Positions 15,788 through 22,934 of a DNA stretch of 32,733 nt are shown here, piece after piece. Below the pieces are notes generated by a model. It saw nothing but the letters and a program-made list of their open reading frames with translations, was not told where the DNA came from and searched no databases. Positions within the stretch are counted from its first letter, which is position 1, and each line of letters begins with the position of its first letter. This DNA is from Bacillota bacterium (GTDB taxonomy: Bacteria; Bacillota; Dethiobacteria; DTU022): assembly GCA_012799185.1 (NCBI GenBank), contig JAAZLS010000052.1:1-32733 (forward strand). Reading direction: 5' to 3'. The translations under genes and the position numbers were made by a program.

Positions 15788-15817
15788 TTTATACAAAGTC
15801 GGCCCGGAGAGGGTTAA
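15788..15817 (-). promoter_or_regulatory. Probable promoter of the YflT-like gene
   Basis: The minus strand has TTAACC, 18 bp, TATAAA about 55 nt upstream of the ATG. A GTTAAC...TTGTAT reading with slight sigma-B character is also possible but weaker. It begins right after the REP-like cluster. Confidence 0.45.
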
Positions 15818-15820
15818 CAT

Positions 15821-15935
15821 GGCGGGATACCGATGAGTAAAAGCCTCCGTCCCCTAAACTCACGGCGGGATACCGATGAGTAAAAGCCTCCGTCCCCTAA
15901 ACTCATGAGTAAAAGCCTCCGTCCCCTAAACTCAT
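15821..15935 (-). repeat. REP-like repeat cluster 2 (three copies, 43-bp tandem plus one)
   Basis: Read on the minus strand, three copies of the core AGGGGACGGAGGCTTTT are flanked by TGAGTTT and ACTCAT. On the plus strand two full units repeat with a 43-bp period (start 15821 and 15864), including a GGCGGGATACC segment absent from cluster 1. The third copy (15905-15935) is joined head to tail, sharing the ACTCATGAGT junction. Each copy has ATGAGT/ACTCAT arms and may fold as a hairpin. The cluster's outer edge supplies the TGA stop codon of ymxH. Orientation is opposite to cluster 1 at 4142-4249. Confidence 0.87.
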
Positions 15936-16171
15936 TTTTGGGGGAGGTCGATGATGATCGCGTCCTTGCCGATCTTGATTACCGCCGGCCAGGGGATGGT
16001 TATCTCCTCGTTGTAACCCAGGCCGAGGAAACCTACGCTACCAGGGAGAAGCAACGAGTGGATCTTTCCGTTATTTTCGTCGATCACCAGGTCCGCTTTC
16101 CCGGCCGGGCCCCAGAAACTCCCCTCGTTTATATCAACCAGTTCCTTGCGCCACAGCTCACTTAACCGCAA
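15932..16171 (-). CDS. ymxH: YlmC/YmxH family PRC-barrel sporulation protein
   Basis: A 79-aa protein with a single PRC-barrel-type domain: RLSELWRKELVDINEG, then KADLVIDENNGKIHSLLLPG, then EITIPWPAVIKIGKDAIIID. This is the pattern of the YlmC/YmxH sporulation family, whose exact role is not established. The start is a TTG at 16171 with a near-perfect AAGGAGG SD sequence 6 nt upstream. It lies 11 nt after dut. The stop codon TGA comes from the first base pairs of the adjoining REP-like repeat, so the last few residues may have been altered by the repeat's arrival. Position before dpaA matches B. subtilis, except for the intervening YflT-like gene. Confidence 0.85.
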   Translation of the reverse strand: MRLSELWRKELVDINEGSFWGPAGKADLVIDENNGKIHSLLLPGSVGFLGLGYNEEITIPWPAVIKIGKDAIIIDLPQK

Positions 16172-16182
16172 TGGTAACCTCC

Positions 16183-16635
16183 TTAATCGATCCCGGTATG
16201 CCCAAATCCCCCGGAGCCTCTTTCCGTCGGCGGCAGCTCCGCCGACTCCTCCCAGCTAATCCGAAATACCGGGCAGAGTACTAGCTGGGCAATCCGATCG
16301 CCCCGTTCAATAACCAGCTGCTCCGTACCCAGGTTAATTAAGATCACCTTTATCTCTCCCCGGTAATCGGAGTCGATGGTGCCCGGGGAATTTAAAACAC
16401 CGATCCCCCGCCGGGCGGCCAGTCCGCTGCGGGGGCGGACCTGCAGCTCATAACCGGTGGGGATTGCGACCTTTAAACCGGTAGGTAGGATCCGAATCTC
16501 CCCCGGGGGGAGTATAACCTGGTCCGTGATCGCCGCTAACAGGTCCATCCCTGCCGCTCCCCTGGTCATATAGGTAGGGAGGGGCAGCCCCCCGGCGTGC
16601 TTCATCCTTTTAACTACTACCTTGATTTTGGTCAT
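16183..16635 (-). CDS. dut: dUTP diphosphatase (dUTPase)
   Basis: A 150-aa trimeric dUTPase that hydrolyses dUTP to dUMP, keeping uracil out of DNA and supplying dTMP synthesis. All five family motifs are seen: AAGMDLLA, RPRSGLAARRG, NSPGTIDSDYRGEI (with the catalytic Asp), RGDRIAQLVL and the C-terminal RGSGGFGHTG arm. The ATG at 16635 has GGAGG 9 nt upstream and overlaps the VanW-domain gene's end by 26 nt, so it is translated from the same transcript. It stands where many relatives carry the M16 peptidase gene mlpA between ylxY and ymxH. Confidence 0.96.
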   Translation of the reverse strand: MTKIKVVVKRMKHAGGLPLPTYMTRGAAGMDLLAAITDQVILPPGEIRILPTGLKVAIPTGYELQVRPRSGLAARRGIGVLNSPGTIDSDYRGEIKVILINLGTEQLVIERGDRIAQLVLCPVFRISWEESAELPPTERGSGGFGHTGID

Positions 16636-17488
16636 CGTTTTTCGCCTCCACTGTCTGCATCAATATCGAAATTTCGATCCGGCCGCCCCAGCAGGCGGTT
16701 TTAATAAGCAGGGCCCGGTCCCGGTTGTTGCGGAATTTAAAGTCCAGGTAGCTGGAGACGGTGGCATCTCTCCCCGGGGGAACATATCCCACCGGCAGGC
16801 TGTGGGGGTAGCGCTCCACCACCTCCAACCCAGCCTCCAGGACCGCATTATAAAGGGTAGAGGAGACCTGGCAGATCCCTCCCCCCAGGCCCGGAACCAC
16901 CGAGCCGCCGACGATAATGGGGGCCAGCTCGTAACCTTTTTCGATGGTTCGCCGCCCCACGGCCCTATTAAAAGAAAAGAGTTCCCCGGGGAATAACTGG
17001 TAGTTATTTATAGAGGCGGCGGCTAGCTCGATATTGATATTTCGCCCCCCTCCGCCCCCGTAGATCGTATAATAAGAACCGAGCTGGACGGTAAACTGTT
17101 CGAAGAGCACGGCGGTAATCTCAGGATCGAGCTGCACCAGGTCAAAGAGCAACCTGCTCCCCGCCGGAGCGCCCATCACCCGTGCAACGGTGGATTCCAC
17201 ATCCAGCTGGACCCCATAGCTCTCCGGTACCAGCTGATCGGTCCAAGGATCCAGGTAGGCGTTGCGCGGCCTCCTGAATAGTTCGGCGGCGAGCCGGTTT
17301 AAATGCCTCTCCACCTCCGACCGGGAGAGGCCGGCCACGCCGTGCCCCTCCAGGATAACCCCCGGGGCGACCCTTCCCGGCAGCCAACCGGGCTCCCCGT
17401 ACCGGTAGAGGAGGCAGGCCAGGGCTATTAATATTAGCAGCAGCCCGAACCGGGGGCCCACCCTTACCTGCTGTACCCGGTTAACCAT
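16610..17488 (-). CDS. VanW-domain membrane-anchored protein with a putative peptidoglycan-binding N-domain
   Basis: A 292-aa protein. A membrane anchor lies at about residues 13-28 (FGLLLILIALACLLYR). A domain at about 41-130 resembles PG_binding_4 (putative peptidoglycan binding). The VanW domain spans about 150-285: FSFNRAVGRRTIEKGYELAPII, then PGLGGGICQVSSTLYNAVLEAGLEVVERYPHS. VanW proteins occur in vancomycin-resistance clusters and widely in Gram-positive genomes; biochemical function is not firmly known, and presence alone does not indicate resistance. The ATG shares one base with the stop of the upstream deacetylase-like gene (TAATG). The N-domain is clearly related to that of the upstream protein (GV..G, GL..EV, NA..P.T, LVPE.G, D..TV, AP). 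Confidence 0.87.
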   Translation of the reverse strand: MVNRVQQVRVGPRFGLLLILIALACLLYRYGEPGWLPGRVAPGVILEGHGVAGLSRSEVERHLNRLAAELFRRPRNAYLDPWTDQLVPESYGVQLDVESTVARVMGAPAGSRLLFDLVQLDPEITAVLFEQFTVQLGSYYTIYGGGGGRNINIELAAASINNYQLFPGELFSFNRAVGRRTIEKGYELAPIIVGGSVVPGLGGGICQVSSTLYNAVLEAGLEVVERYPHSLPVGYVPPGRDATVSSYLDFKFRNNRDRALLIKTACWGGRIEISILMQTVEAKNDDQNQGSS

Positions 17489-18492
17489 TAATAGGTAATG
17501 GGCCCCGGGCCCAGGAGCTCACTCATGGCTACCACCTGGAGCCCCTGTTCGGCTATTAACGGAAGGACCCGGGCCAGGAACTCCACCGTATCGCCGGTGG
17601 GGTGCATTAATATGATCGCACCCGGATGAAGCCCCGCCATGATCCGCTCTTGCATCGCCTCTACCCCCGGGCTACTCCAATCGATCGTATCCAGCGACCA
17701 TAGGAGCAGGCGCATATCATGGCGCGATACTACCTCCAATGTTAAAGGATTATATTCCCCTTTGTGGGGTGTGAAATAACGGGGGTACCTCCCGCAAATC
17801 TCAAATATAATTTCGTTGGTTTGCCGGAGGGAGCTCTCCATCTCCTCCGCCGTTAAATCGGGGAACACCTCCAGGTCAGAGTAGCCATGGCTGGCCAGTT
17901 CATGGCCGCCCGCATCAATTTTCCGGGCCAGATCCCGATGCTCCTCCACCCAGCGACCGGTGAGGAAAAAGGTCCCCTGCGCCCCCTCCGCCTCCAACAG
18001 GGCCAACATGGGTTGCAGGGAGTCATCCCGGTTCCAGGCCACATTAATCATCAGCCCCACCGCCGGCTTGCGGGAATTGCCCTTATAGATTAATAACGAG
18101 GGGTAGTCCTCCGATCGGCGGGCCGGCACCGTTTGCCGGTATACCGGTTCGACGGTGCTATCCCGGGGGGCGGCCAGGATCGCCTCCACTGTCAGCTGCC
18201 GGTCTACCTCGATCCCGTTTAACTCGGGGACCAGAGCGCCGGTCTCCGGCTCTACAATTGCATTTACCGGTTCTCTCCCCTCCTCCCGGGCCACCTCCGC
18301 CACCACCAGGGCAACCTCCTCCGCTAAAAGGCCACCCAAATTTTCTCCCCTGAAATGAACCCCGGCTTTTACCCCGTTAAAATAACGGTAAGCCGGATCG
18401 AAACGATAATAGATTAAAGCCGCTGCCAGCACCAGCAACAGCAACCCGATTACCAGCCTAGTTATGCGCCATCGCCGGCCGGTAACCCCCAT
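17488..18492 (-). CDS. YlxY-like polysaccharide-deacetylase-fold protein with extra N-terminal domain
   Basis: A 334-aa protein. A membrane anchor lies at 13-28, then a PG_binding_4-like domain at 43-125 related to that of the VanW neighbour, then a NodB fold at about 143-330. Of the usual deacetylase motifs, TFDDG is replaced by INVAWNRDD (149-157), the HxxxH pair is SHGYSD (His202 kept, second His is Asp206), RPPYG is TPHKGEYN, while DTIDW and LMH (297) survive. The INVAW form also occurs in YlxY/PdaB-type sporulation proteins, so this may be a family trait. Activity is doubtful. It is one base from the VanW gene and 56 nt after the second NodB-fold gene. The location next to pnp fits ylxY. 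Confidence 0.85.
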   Translation of the reverse strand: MGVTGRRWRITRLVIGLLLLVLAAALIYYRFDPAYRYFNGVKAGVHFRGENLGGLLAEEVALVVAEVAREEGREPVNAIVEPETGALVPELNGIEVDRQLTVEAILAAPRDSTVEPVYRQTVPARRSEDYPSLLIYKGNSRKPAVGLMINVAWNRDDSLQPMLALLEAEGAQGTFFLTGRWVEEHRDLARKIDAGGHELASHGYSDLEVFPDLTAEEMESSLRQTNEIIFEICGRYPRYFTPHKGEYNPLTLEVVSRHDMRLLLWSLDTIDWSSPGVEAMQERIMAGLHPGAIILMHPTGDTVEFLARVLPLIAEQGLQVVAMSELLGPGPITY

Positions 18493-18548
18493 GCCCTCAC
18501 CCCCGATTGCTTTAAATTAAATAGGCCGCCCCGGGCCCCTTCCTCCTT

Positions 18549-19235
18549 CTAATATAAGAGCTGGGAGACGGTTACCGGCTCATAGCCTCGCTCCCGCAGG
18601 CTGGAAATAATCCCCGGCAGGGCCCGGGCCAGCGGCGGCGACCCGGCCCGAAAAGAGATGATCGAGCCCCCCCGGACCCTTTCCAATAGCTGCCGGGTAA
18701 AGTAAGGGCAATCGCCATCGCTTAACCAATCATAGGAGGCCACATCCCAGAGCACCAGGGATAGCCCCTCCTCCCGGGCCGCCTGCTGCACCAGGCCGCT
18801 ATAGGCCCCCAGGGGGGGACTGAAAAGACGGGGCCGGTACTCCAGCAGCTCCCGGGCCAGCCGGTTAAAACCGCTAATCTCCCGGCTTAAATGTTCCTCA
18901 TCCAGGTAGGGCAGGGGTATATTGGAGAGGGAGCAGTTTCCCAGTTCATGTCCCCCCAGTACTATTTCCCGGGCCTCCCCCGGATTAAGCTTTATCCAGT
19001 TACCCGATAGGAAAAAGGTGGCCTGGACCCCTTCCTGCTCCAGGATCCTTAAAATCTCCGTTACCCCCCGGCTGCTATAGCCGGTCTTAAAGGTTAGCGC
19101 CACCCGGGGGGGGCGCCCCCCGGCAAAATAGAGCGGCCGGTCGTCCGTAACGGCATAGCCGGCGGTCAATAGCGGCCCTATCAGGAGCAGTAAGAGGAGC
19201 ACCGGTCGCCGGAACAATTTTTTTATGAACCCCAT
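18549..19235 (-). CDS. Degenerate polysaccharide-deacetylase-fold protein (probable pseudoenzyme)
   Basis: A 228-aa exported or membrane-anchored protein with an N-terminal hydrophobic signal/anchor at 11-28 and a full-length NodB fold (QATFFLSGNWIKLNPGEAREIVLGGHELGN). The catalytic and metal positions are changed: TFDDG is TFKTG (Lys50-Thr51), the HSxxH metal pair is CSLSN (Cys101, Asn105), RPPYG is SPPLG, and the LxH motif is SFR. Only the structural DVASYDW motif stays. It therefore probably cannot deacetylate, though the frame is intact and the fold conserved, arguing for a retained non-catalytic role. The ATG at 19235 has a weak SD. A sporulation-type promoter is possible upstream. Not a pseudogene by sequence: no stop or frameshift. 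Confidence 0.85.
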   Translation of the reverse strand: MGFIKKLFRRPVLLLLLLIGPLLTAGYAVTDDRPLYFAGGRPPRVALTFKTGYSSRGVTEILRILEQEGVQATFFLSGNWIKLNPGEAREIVLGGHELGNCSLSNIPLPYLDEEHLSREISGFNRLARELLEYRPRLFSPPLGAYSGLVQQAAREEGLSLVLWDVASYDWLSDGDCPYFTRQLLERVRGGSIISFRAGSPPLARALPGIISSLRERGYEPVTVSQLLY

Positions 19236-19279
19236 CGCAGGTATTCAACATCCTTAACCCTGTTTATACCATATTTATG

Positions 19280-19312
19280 CCGGCCCCGCCCGGTTATTCT
19301 AGGGAAAGGGCA
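19280..19312 (-). promoter_or_regulatory. Possible sporulation-type promoter of the NodB-fold/VanW operon
   Basis: The minus strand shows GAATA, 15 bp, CATAAATA in the gap after the pnp terminator. This is loosely like sigma-E/sigma-G elements; TATAAA nearby has no suitable sigma-A -35. The genes downstream belong to sporulation-associated families. Confidence 0.3.
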
Positions 19313-19313
19313 T

Positions 19314-19339
19314 AAAAAAAACCCTAGTTGCCTAGGGTT
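19314..19339 (-). terminator. Strong intrinsic terminator of pnp
   Basis: The minus strand reads AACCCTAG-GCAA-CTAGGGTT followed by a T-tract, about 15 nt after the pnp stop codon. Confidence 0.93.
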
Positions 19340-19350
19340 CCCGCCTGCTG

Positions 19351-21483
19351 TTATCTTCGTTTACGATAAGGTGACCGCCGGCGCCGCTCACCCTCTTTAG
19401 AGTCGGCCGGTTTTTCCAGGGCCTCTTTACGGGAAAGGTTAATCCGGCCCCGCTCATCGATATCGAGCACCTTTACCGTGACCATATCACCCAGGTTAAC
19501 TACATCCTCGGTTTTGCCTACCCGGCAATGGTCCAGGTGGGAGATATGTACCAGCCCCTCCTTCCCGGGAAGGACCTCCACGAAGGCCCCGTATCGCTCG
19601 ACCCGGGTCACCTTCCCCAGGTAGGTCTTACCTGGCTCCACATCGGCCACCAGCGACTCGATAATTTCCTGGGCCTTCTGACCTGCCTCCAGATCGATCG
19701 CTGCGATATAGATTCTTCCATCATCTTCTATATCGATCTCGACCCCGGTTTCAGCGATGATTTTATTGATCATTTTGCCGCCGGGCCCGATGACATCCCT
19801 GATTTTGTCGACATCGATCTGCATGGTAATCATCCGGGGGGCATGGGGCGATAGCTCCGGGCGCGGAGCGGCTAGGGTATCGTTCATGATGCCCAGGATA
19901 TGACGGTAGCCCTCACAAGCCTGCTGCAGGGCCGTCTCCAGTATTACGAAGGGGATCCCCTTTACCTTGATATCCAGCTGCAGGGAGTTTATCCCCTCCA
20001 TGGTCCCGGCCACCTTGAAATCCATATCACCTAAAAAGTCTTCCATCCCCTGGATATCGGAGAGGATCACAACCTCTTCCCCCTCCTTGATCAGCCCCAT
20101 GGCGATCCCCGCCACCGGCTTGACTGTGGGTACCCCCGCATCCATCAGGGCCAAGGAGCCGGCACAGACGCTGGCCATGGAGGAAGAGCCGTTAGACTCC
20201 AGGACCTCCGAGACGAGGCGGATCGCATAGGGGAACTCCTCCTCCGAGGGGATAACCTTGACCAGAGAACGCTCCGCCAGGGCCCCGTGGCCGATCTCCC
20301 GCCGGCCGGGTCCCCTAATGAACCCCGCCTCCCCCACGCTAAAGGGCGGAAAGTTGTAGTGATGCATAAAACGCTTCGACTCTTCGGCCGTCAGGCCATC
20401 TAAGGTCTGCGTATCCCGCAGCGTCCCCAGGGTGCAAACATCTAGAACCTGGGTCTGGCCCCGGGTAAATAGGGCTGAGCCGTGAGTACGGGGTAAAATA
20501 GAAACCTGGCAGCTAACCTCCCGGATCTCTTCCGGCCGCCGCCCATCGGGACGGAGCCTATCCTTAATAATCATGGAGCGCATCGTCTCTTTTAAAACCT
20601 GTTCATAGATATATTTCAGATCCCTTTCGTTCTCCGGGTACTGCTGCAGGTACTCTTCTACTAGCTCCTGCTTGATCTGCCTTAGCTTTTCTTCCCGCTG
20701 AAGTTTATCCGGATTACCCATCGCCTGCCGGATTCTCTCCCGGGCTACCGCCGCAACCGTTTCGGCAATCTCCTCCTCCGGCTCAAAGGGCACGATCTCG
20801 ATCTTGGGTACCCCTTCCGCCTCCACCATCTTCTCCTGCATCTCAACGATACGGATAATCTCCCGGTGCCCGGCCTCCATGCACTCGATAAGCTCCTCGG
20901 GACCCACCTCACAGGCCTCCGCCTCGACCATCATCACCGCCTCCCTGGTCCCGGCCAACACCAAGTGCAACCGGCTTTCCTGGCACTGTTCCAGGGTGGG
21001 ATTGATCACCGGTTCTCCATCGATTAAACCGACCACCACCGCTCCCAGCGGACCGGCGAAGGGTATCTTCGAAATCGATAGGGCTGCCGAGGCCCCGATG
21101 ATCGATAATATTTCCGGCGGGCAATCATGATCCACCGATAACACCATCGATACCACGTGCACCGGGTTACGTAGCTCCTGGGGAAATAGGGGGCGCAGGG
21201 GGCGATCGGTGAGGCGGGCACTTATAGTCGCCTTCTCAGTAGGGCGCCCCTCCCGCCTAATAAAACCCCCGGGAATCTTTCCTACTGCATACTGCCGCTC
21301 TTCGTAATCTACGGTCAACGGAAAGAAATCGATCCCTTCCCGGGGCTCATCGGCCATGGTAGCCGCTACTAAAACTACCGTATCTCCATATGTAACCTGG
21401 ACCGCTCCACTGGCCTGTTTTGCTAACTTTCCTGTCTCCAACGTCAAAATTCTTCCTTGAAGCGGTAATTCATACCTACCCAA
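19351..21483 (-). CDS. pnp: Polyribonucleotide nucleotidyltransferase (PNPase)
   Basis: A 3'-5' phosphorolytic exoribonuclease of the RNA degradosome. Two RNase PH cores are visible: [20 protein letters not shown] with RPLRPLFP in the first, and [26 protein letters not shown] and [15 protein letters not shown] in the second. KH ([15 protein letters not shown]) and S1 ([21 protein letters not shown]) domains follow, with a basic tail. I place the start at a TTG at 21483 ([11 protein letters not shown]), with AAGGAGG 11 nt upstream; the track's ATG at 21513 would lie in the flank of the rpsO terminator and add ten atypical residues. About 710 aa, normal for the family. rpsO-pnp order is widely conserved. 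Confidence 0.96.
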   Translation of the reverse strand: MGRYELPLQGRILTLETGKLAKQASGAVQVTYGDTVVLVAATMADEPREGIDFFPLTVDYEERQYAVGKIPGGFIRREGRPTEKATISARLTDRPLRPLFPQELRNPVHVVSMVLSVDHDCPPEILSIIGASAALSISKIPFAGPLGAVVVGLIDGEPVINPTLEQCQESRLHLVLAGTREAVMMVEAEACEVGPEELIECMEAGHREIIRIVEMQEKMVEAEGVPKIEIVPFEPEEEIAETVAAVARERIRQAMGNPDKLQREEKLRQIKQELVEEYLQQYPENERDLKYIYEQVLKETMRSMIIKDRLRPDGRRPEEIREVSCQVSILPRTHGSALFTRGQTQVLDVCTLGTLRDTQTLDGLTAEESKRFMHHYNFPPFSVGEAGFIRGPGRREIGHGALAERSLVKVIPSEEEFPYAIRLVSEVLESNGSSSMASVCAGSLALMDAGVPTVKPVAGIAMGLIKEGEEVVILSDIQGMEDFLGDMDFKVAGTMEGINSLQLDIKVKGIPFVILETALQQACEGYRHILGIMNDTLAAPRPELSPHAPRMITMQIDVDKIRDVIGPGGKMINKIIAETGVEIDIEDDGRIYIAAIDLEAGQKAQEIIESLVADVEPGKTYLGKVTRVERYGAFVEVLPGKEGLVHISHLDHCRVGKTEDVVNLGDMVTVKVLDIDERGRINLSRKEALEKPADSKEGERRRRSPYRKRR

Positions 21484-21522
21484 ATAAGTTAAAGCCTCCT
21501 TCCAAATGATCAAATTAATAGT

Positions 21523-21543
21523 AAAAAAGGGGCTTGCAGCCCC
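21523..21543 (-). terminator. rpsO-pnp intercistronic terminator
   Basis: GGGGCT-GCA-AGCCCC followed by TTTTTT on the minus strand lies just behind the rpsO stop codon. Partial read-through to pnp is the usual arrangement; I see no separate strong promoter for pnp in the short gap. Confidence 0.88.
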
Positions 21544-21546
21544 GGT

Positions 21547-21813
21547 CTATTTTCTCAAGCCAAGTTTTTCAATAATTCGTTGATACCGTTCCGGAGAATA
21601 CTTGAGAAGGTAATTCAGCAGGCCCCGCCTTCTCCCGACCATCCTCAGTAAGCCTCGTTGGGAATGATAGTCCTTCTTGTGAGTCTTTAAATGTTCGGTC
21701 AGCTGGTTAATGCGCCCCGTAAGCAGGGCGATCTGTACCTCCGGCGAACCGGTATCGGTCCGGTGTAACCGGTGGCGGGAGATAAGTTCTTGTTTTTCAT
21801 CTGGGTTAAGCAT
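21547..21813 (-). CDS. rpsO: 30S ribosomal protein S15
   Basis: An 88-aa S15 binding 16S rRNA in the central domain and forming a bridge to the 50S subunit. The full family sequence is recognisable: [37 protein letters not shown] and [12 protein letters not shown]-like C-terminal region. Length is exactly the usual one. The ATG has a GGAGG SD sequence about 12 nt upstream. Its own promoter and an approximately 75-nt leader with a stable hairpin precede it, which suits the autoregulation known for S15 in several bacteria. A terminator separates it from pnp. Confidence 0.98.
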   Translation of the reverse strand: MLNPDEKQELISRHRLHRTDTGSPEVQIALLTGRINQLTEHLKTHKKDYHSQRGLLRMVGRRRGLLNYLLKYSPERYQRIIEKLGLRK

Positions 21814-21848
21814 CTTAATTTAAACCTCCGTTAACTGATAATCGCCGC

Positions 21849-21875
21849 TCTGCCCAGTAACCGGTACCGGGTAGA
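21849..21875 (-). promoter_or_regulatory. Leader hairpin of rpsO, possible S15 autoregulatory RNA
   Basis: The leader folds as CCCGGTA-CCGGT-TACTGGG (seven pairs, one G-U), extended by TCT/AGA across a mismatch. S15 in several bacteria binds structured leaders of its own mRNA; whether this is one cannot be settled by eye. Confidence 0.4.
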
Positions 21876-21894
21876 CGGTTCATTTGCCTAAAAA

Positions 21895-21923
21895 ATTCTA
21901 CCACAGAATAAATCAATTGTAAA
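21895..21923 (-). promoter_or_regulatory. Sigma-A promoter of rpsO
   Basis: The minus strand has TTTACA, 17 bp, TAGAAT, one mismatch to consensus in each hexamer, starting inside the end of ribF. Confidence 0.65.
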
Positions 21924-21928
21924 TTAAT

Positions 21929-22918
21929 TTAAAGGTTTATCGGGCCGGCCGTCTCCAAAAAACTACCTCTGAAGGACCGGTAGCGGCCGGCGGCCAGCTC
22001 TCCCGCCCGTAATATATCCTGATCGATCTGGTTTTTTAACTTCTCCGGGGTAGCAAAGGAGATTATTTGGCGAAGTCGCTCCAAAAAATAGAGTTTAATA
22101 GTTCTATGATAGAGATCTCCGCAGAAATCTAAAATATAGGTCTCCACGGTTACTGTCTCCCGGTTAAAGGTGGGGGTCCCCCCGACGTGGGTCACCCCAA
22201 AAACCGGCTCCCCGGCGACCCCCTCAACCGCCGTTAGGTAGACCCCCGGCCCGGGCCAGAGCAGATCACCGGTCACCTCCAGGTTGGCCGTTGGATAGAG
22301 CAGCCGCCCCCCCCGGCCGGCACCGGCTACGACCTTTCCGCTCCGGAAAAAATAGTAGTTTAATAGTTCGGCCGCCCGGGAGAGCTCCCCGGAGCTGATG
22401 AGCCTCCGGATGGCCGTGCTGCTAACCGGATCATCCTTATCCACCAGAAGGGGGCAGATCTCTACCTCGAAGCCATAGCTATCACCCAGGCGGAGCAGGG
22501 TTGAAGCCCCTCCCCCGGCGCCCCGGCCAAAGGTATAGTCCTCTCCGATGATCACCCCGCTAACCTTTAGCCCCTCTCCTAAAAACCGCTTGACAAATAG
22601 TTCCGGGGGGAGAGCGGCGACCTCCAGGTTAAACGGTTGCACCACCAGGTAATCCACCTCTAAAGCCGCTATAATTTCAGCCTTCTCCGGCAGACCGGTA
22701 AGCAGGGGGAAGGGGATACCCGGTTGTAGGCAGCTCCGGGGGTGGGGGTGAAAGAGGAGTACCGCCGCTACGCCCCCCCTCTGGCGGGATAAATCTACCG
22801 TGCGCTTAATAATTGATTGGTGGCCCCGATGGACCCCGTCAAAATTACCCAGGGCCAGGTATAGGGGCCGGCCTGGATCACGCCACTGTTCCAATCCTTG
22901 AATAGAGATCATCATCAT
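21929..22918 (-). CDS. ribF: Bifunctional riboflavin kinase / FAD synthetase
   Basis: RibF phosphorylates riboflavin to FMN and adenylates FMN to FAD. The N-terminal nucleotidyltransferase domain shows ALGNFDGVHRGHQ, FHPHPR and SSTAIRRLISSGE. The C-terminal kinase domain shows LLYPTANLE (the PTAN motif), GVTHVGGTPTFN and VETYILDF. About 329 aa, usual length. Three consecutive ATG codons open the gene; GAGGAG lies 3 nt before the first, so the second or third may be the main start. It follows truB by 16 nt. The promoter of rpsO overlaps its 3' end region. Confidence 0.95.
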   Translation of the reverse strand: MMMISIQGLEQWRDPGRPLYLALGNFDGVHRGHQSIIKRTVDLSRQRGGVAAVLLFHPHPRSCLQPGIPFPLLTGLPEKAEIIAALEVDYLVVQPFNLEVAALPPELFVKRFLGEGLKVSGVIIGEDYTFGRGAGGGASTLLRLGDSYGFEVEICPLLVDKDDPVSSTAIRRLISSGELSRAAELLNYYFFRSGKVVAGAGRGGRLLYPTANLEVTGDLLWPGPGVYLTAVEGVAGEPVFGVTHVGGTPTFNRETVTVETYILDFCGDLYHRTIKLYFLERLRQIISFATPEKLKNQIDQDILRAGELAAGRYRSFRGSFLETAGPINL

Positions 22919-22934
22919 TTTCTCCTCGGGTAAG

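Noticed and set aside
15905-16165. 86-aa plus-strand ORF starting inside the repeat
   Set aside because: Antisense to ymxH, which has strong SD and family support; its start is the repeat's own ATGAGT.
16610-17488. VanW domain as evidence of vancomycin resistance
   Set aside because: No vanA/B/H/X/R/S genes are nearby and VanW-domain proteins are widespread in Gram-positive chromosomes.
18549-19235. Calling the degenerate NodB-fold gene a pseudogene
   Set aside because: The frame is intact, the fold motifs are conserved and there is no stop or frameshift; a pseudoenzyme is the better description.
19351-21513. ATG at 21513 as pnp start
   Set aside because: It lies upstream of the AAGGAGG SD sequence in the flank of the rpsO terminator; the TTG at 21483 fits the family N-terminus.
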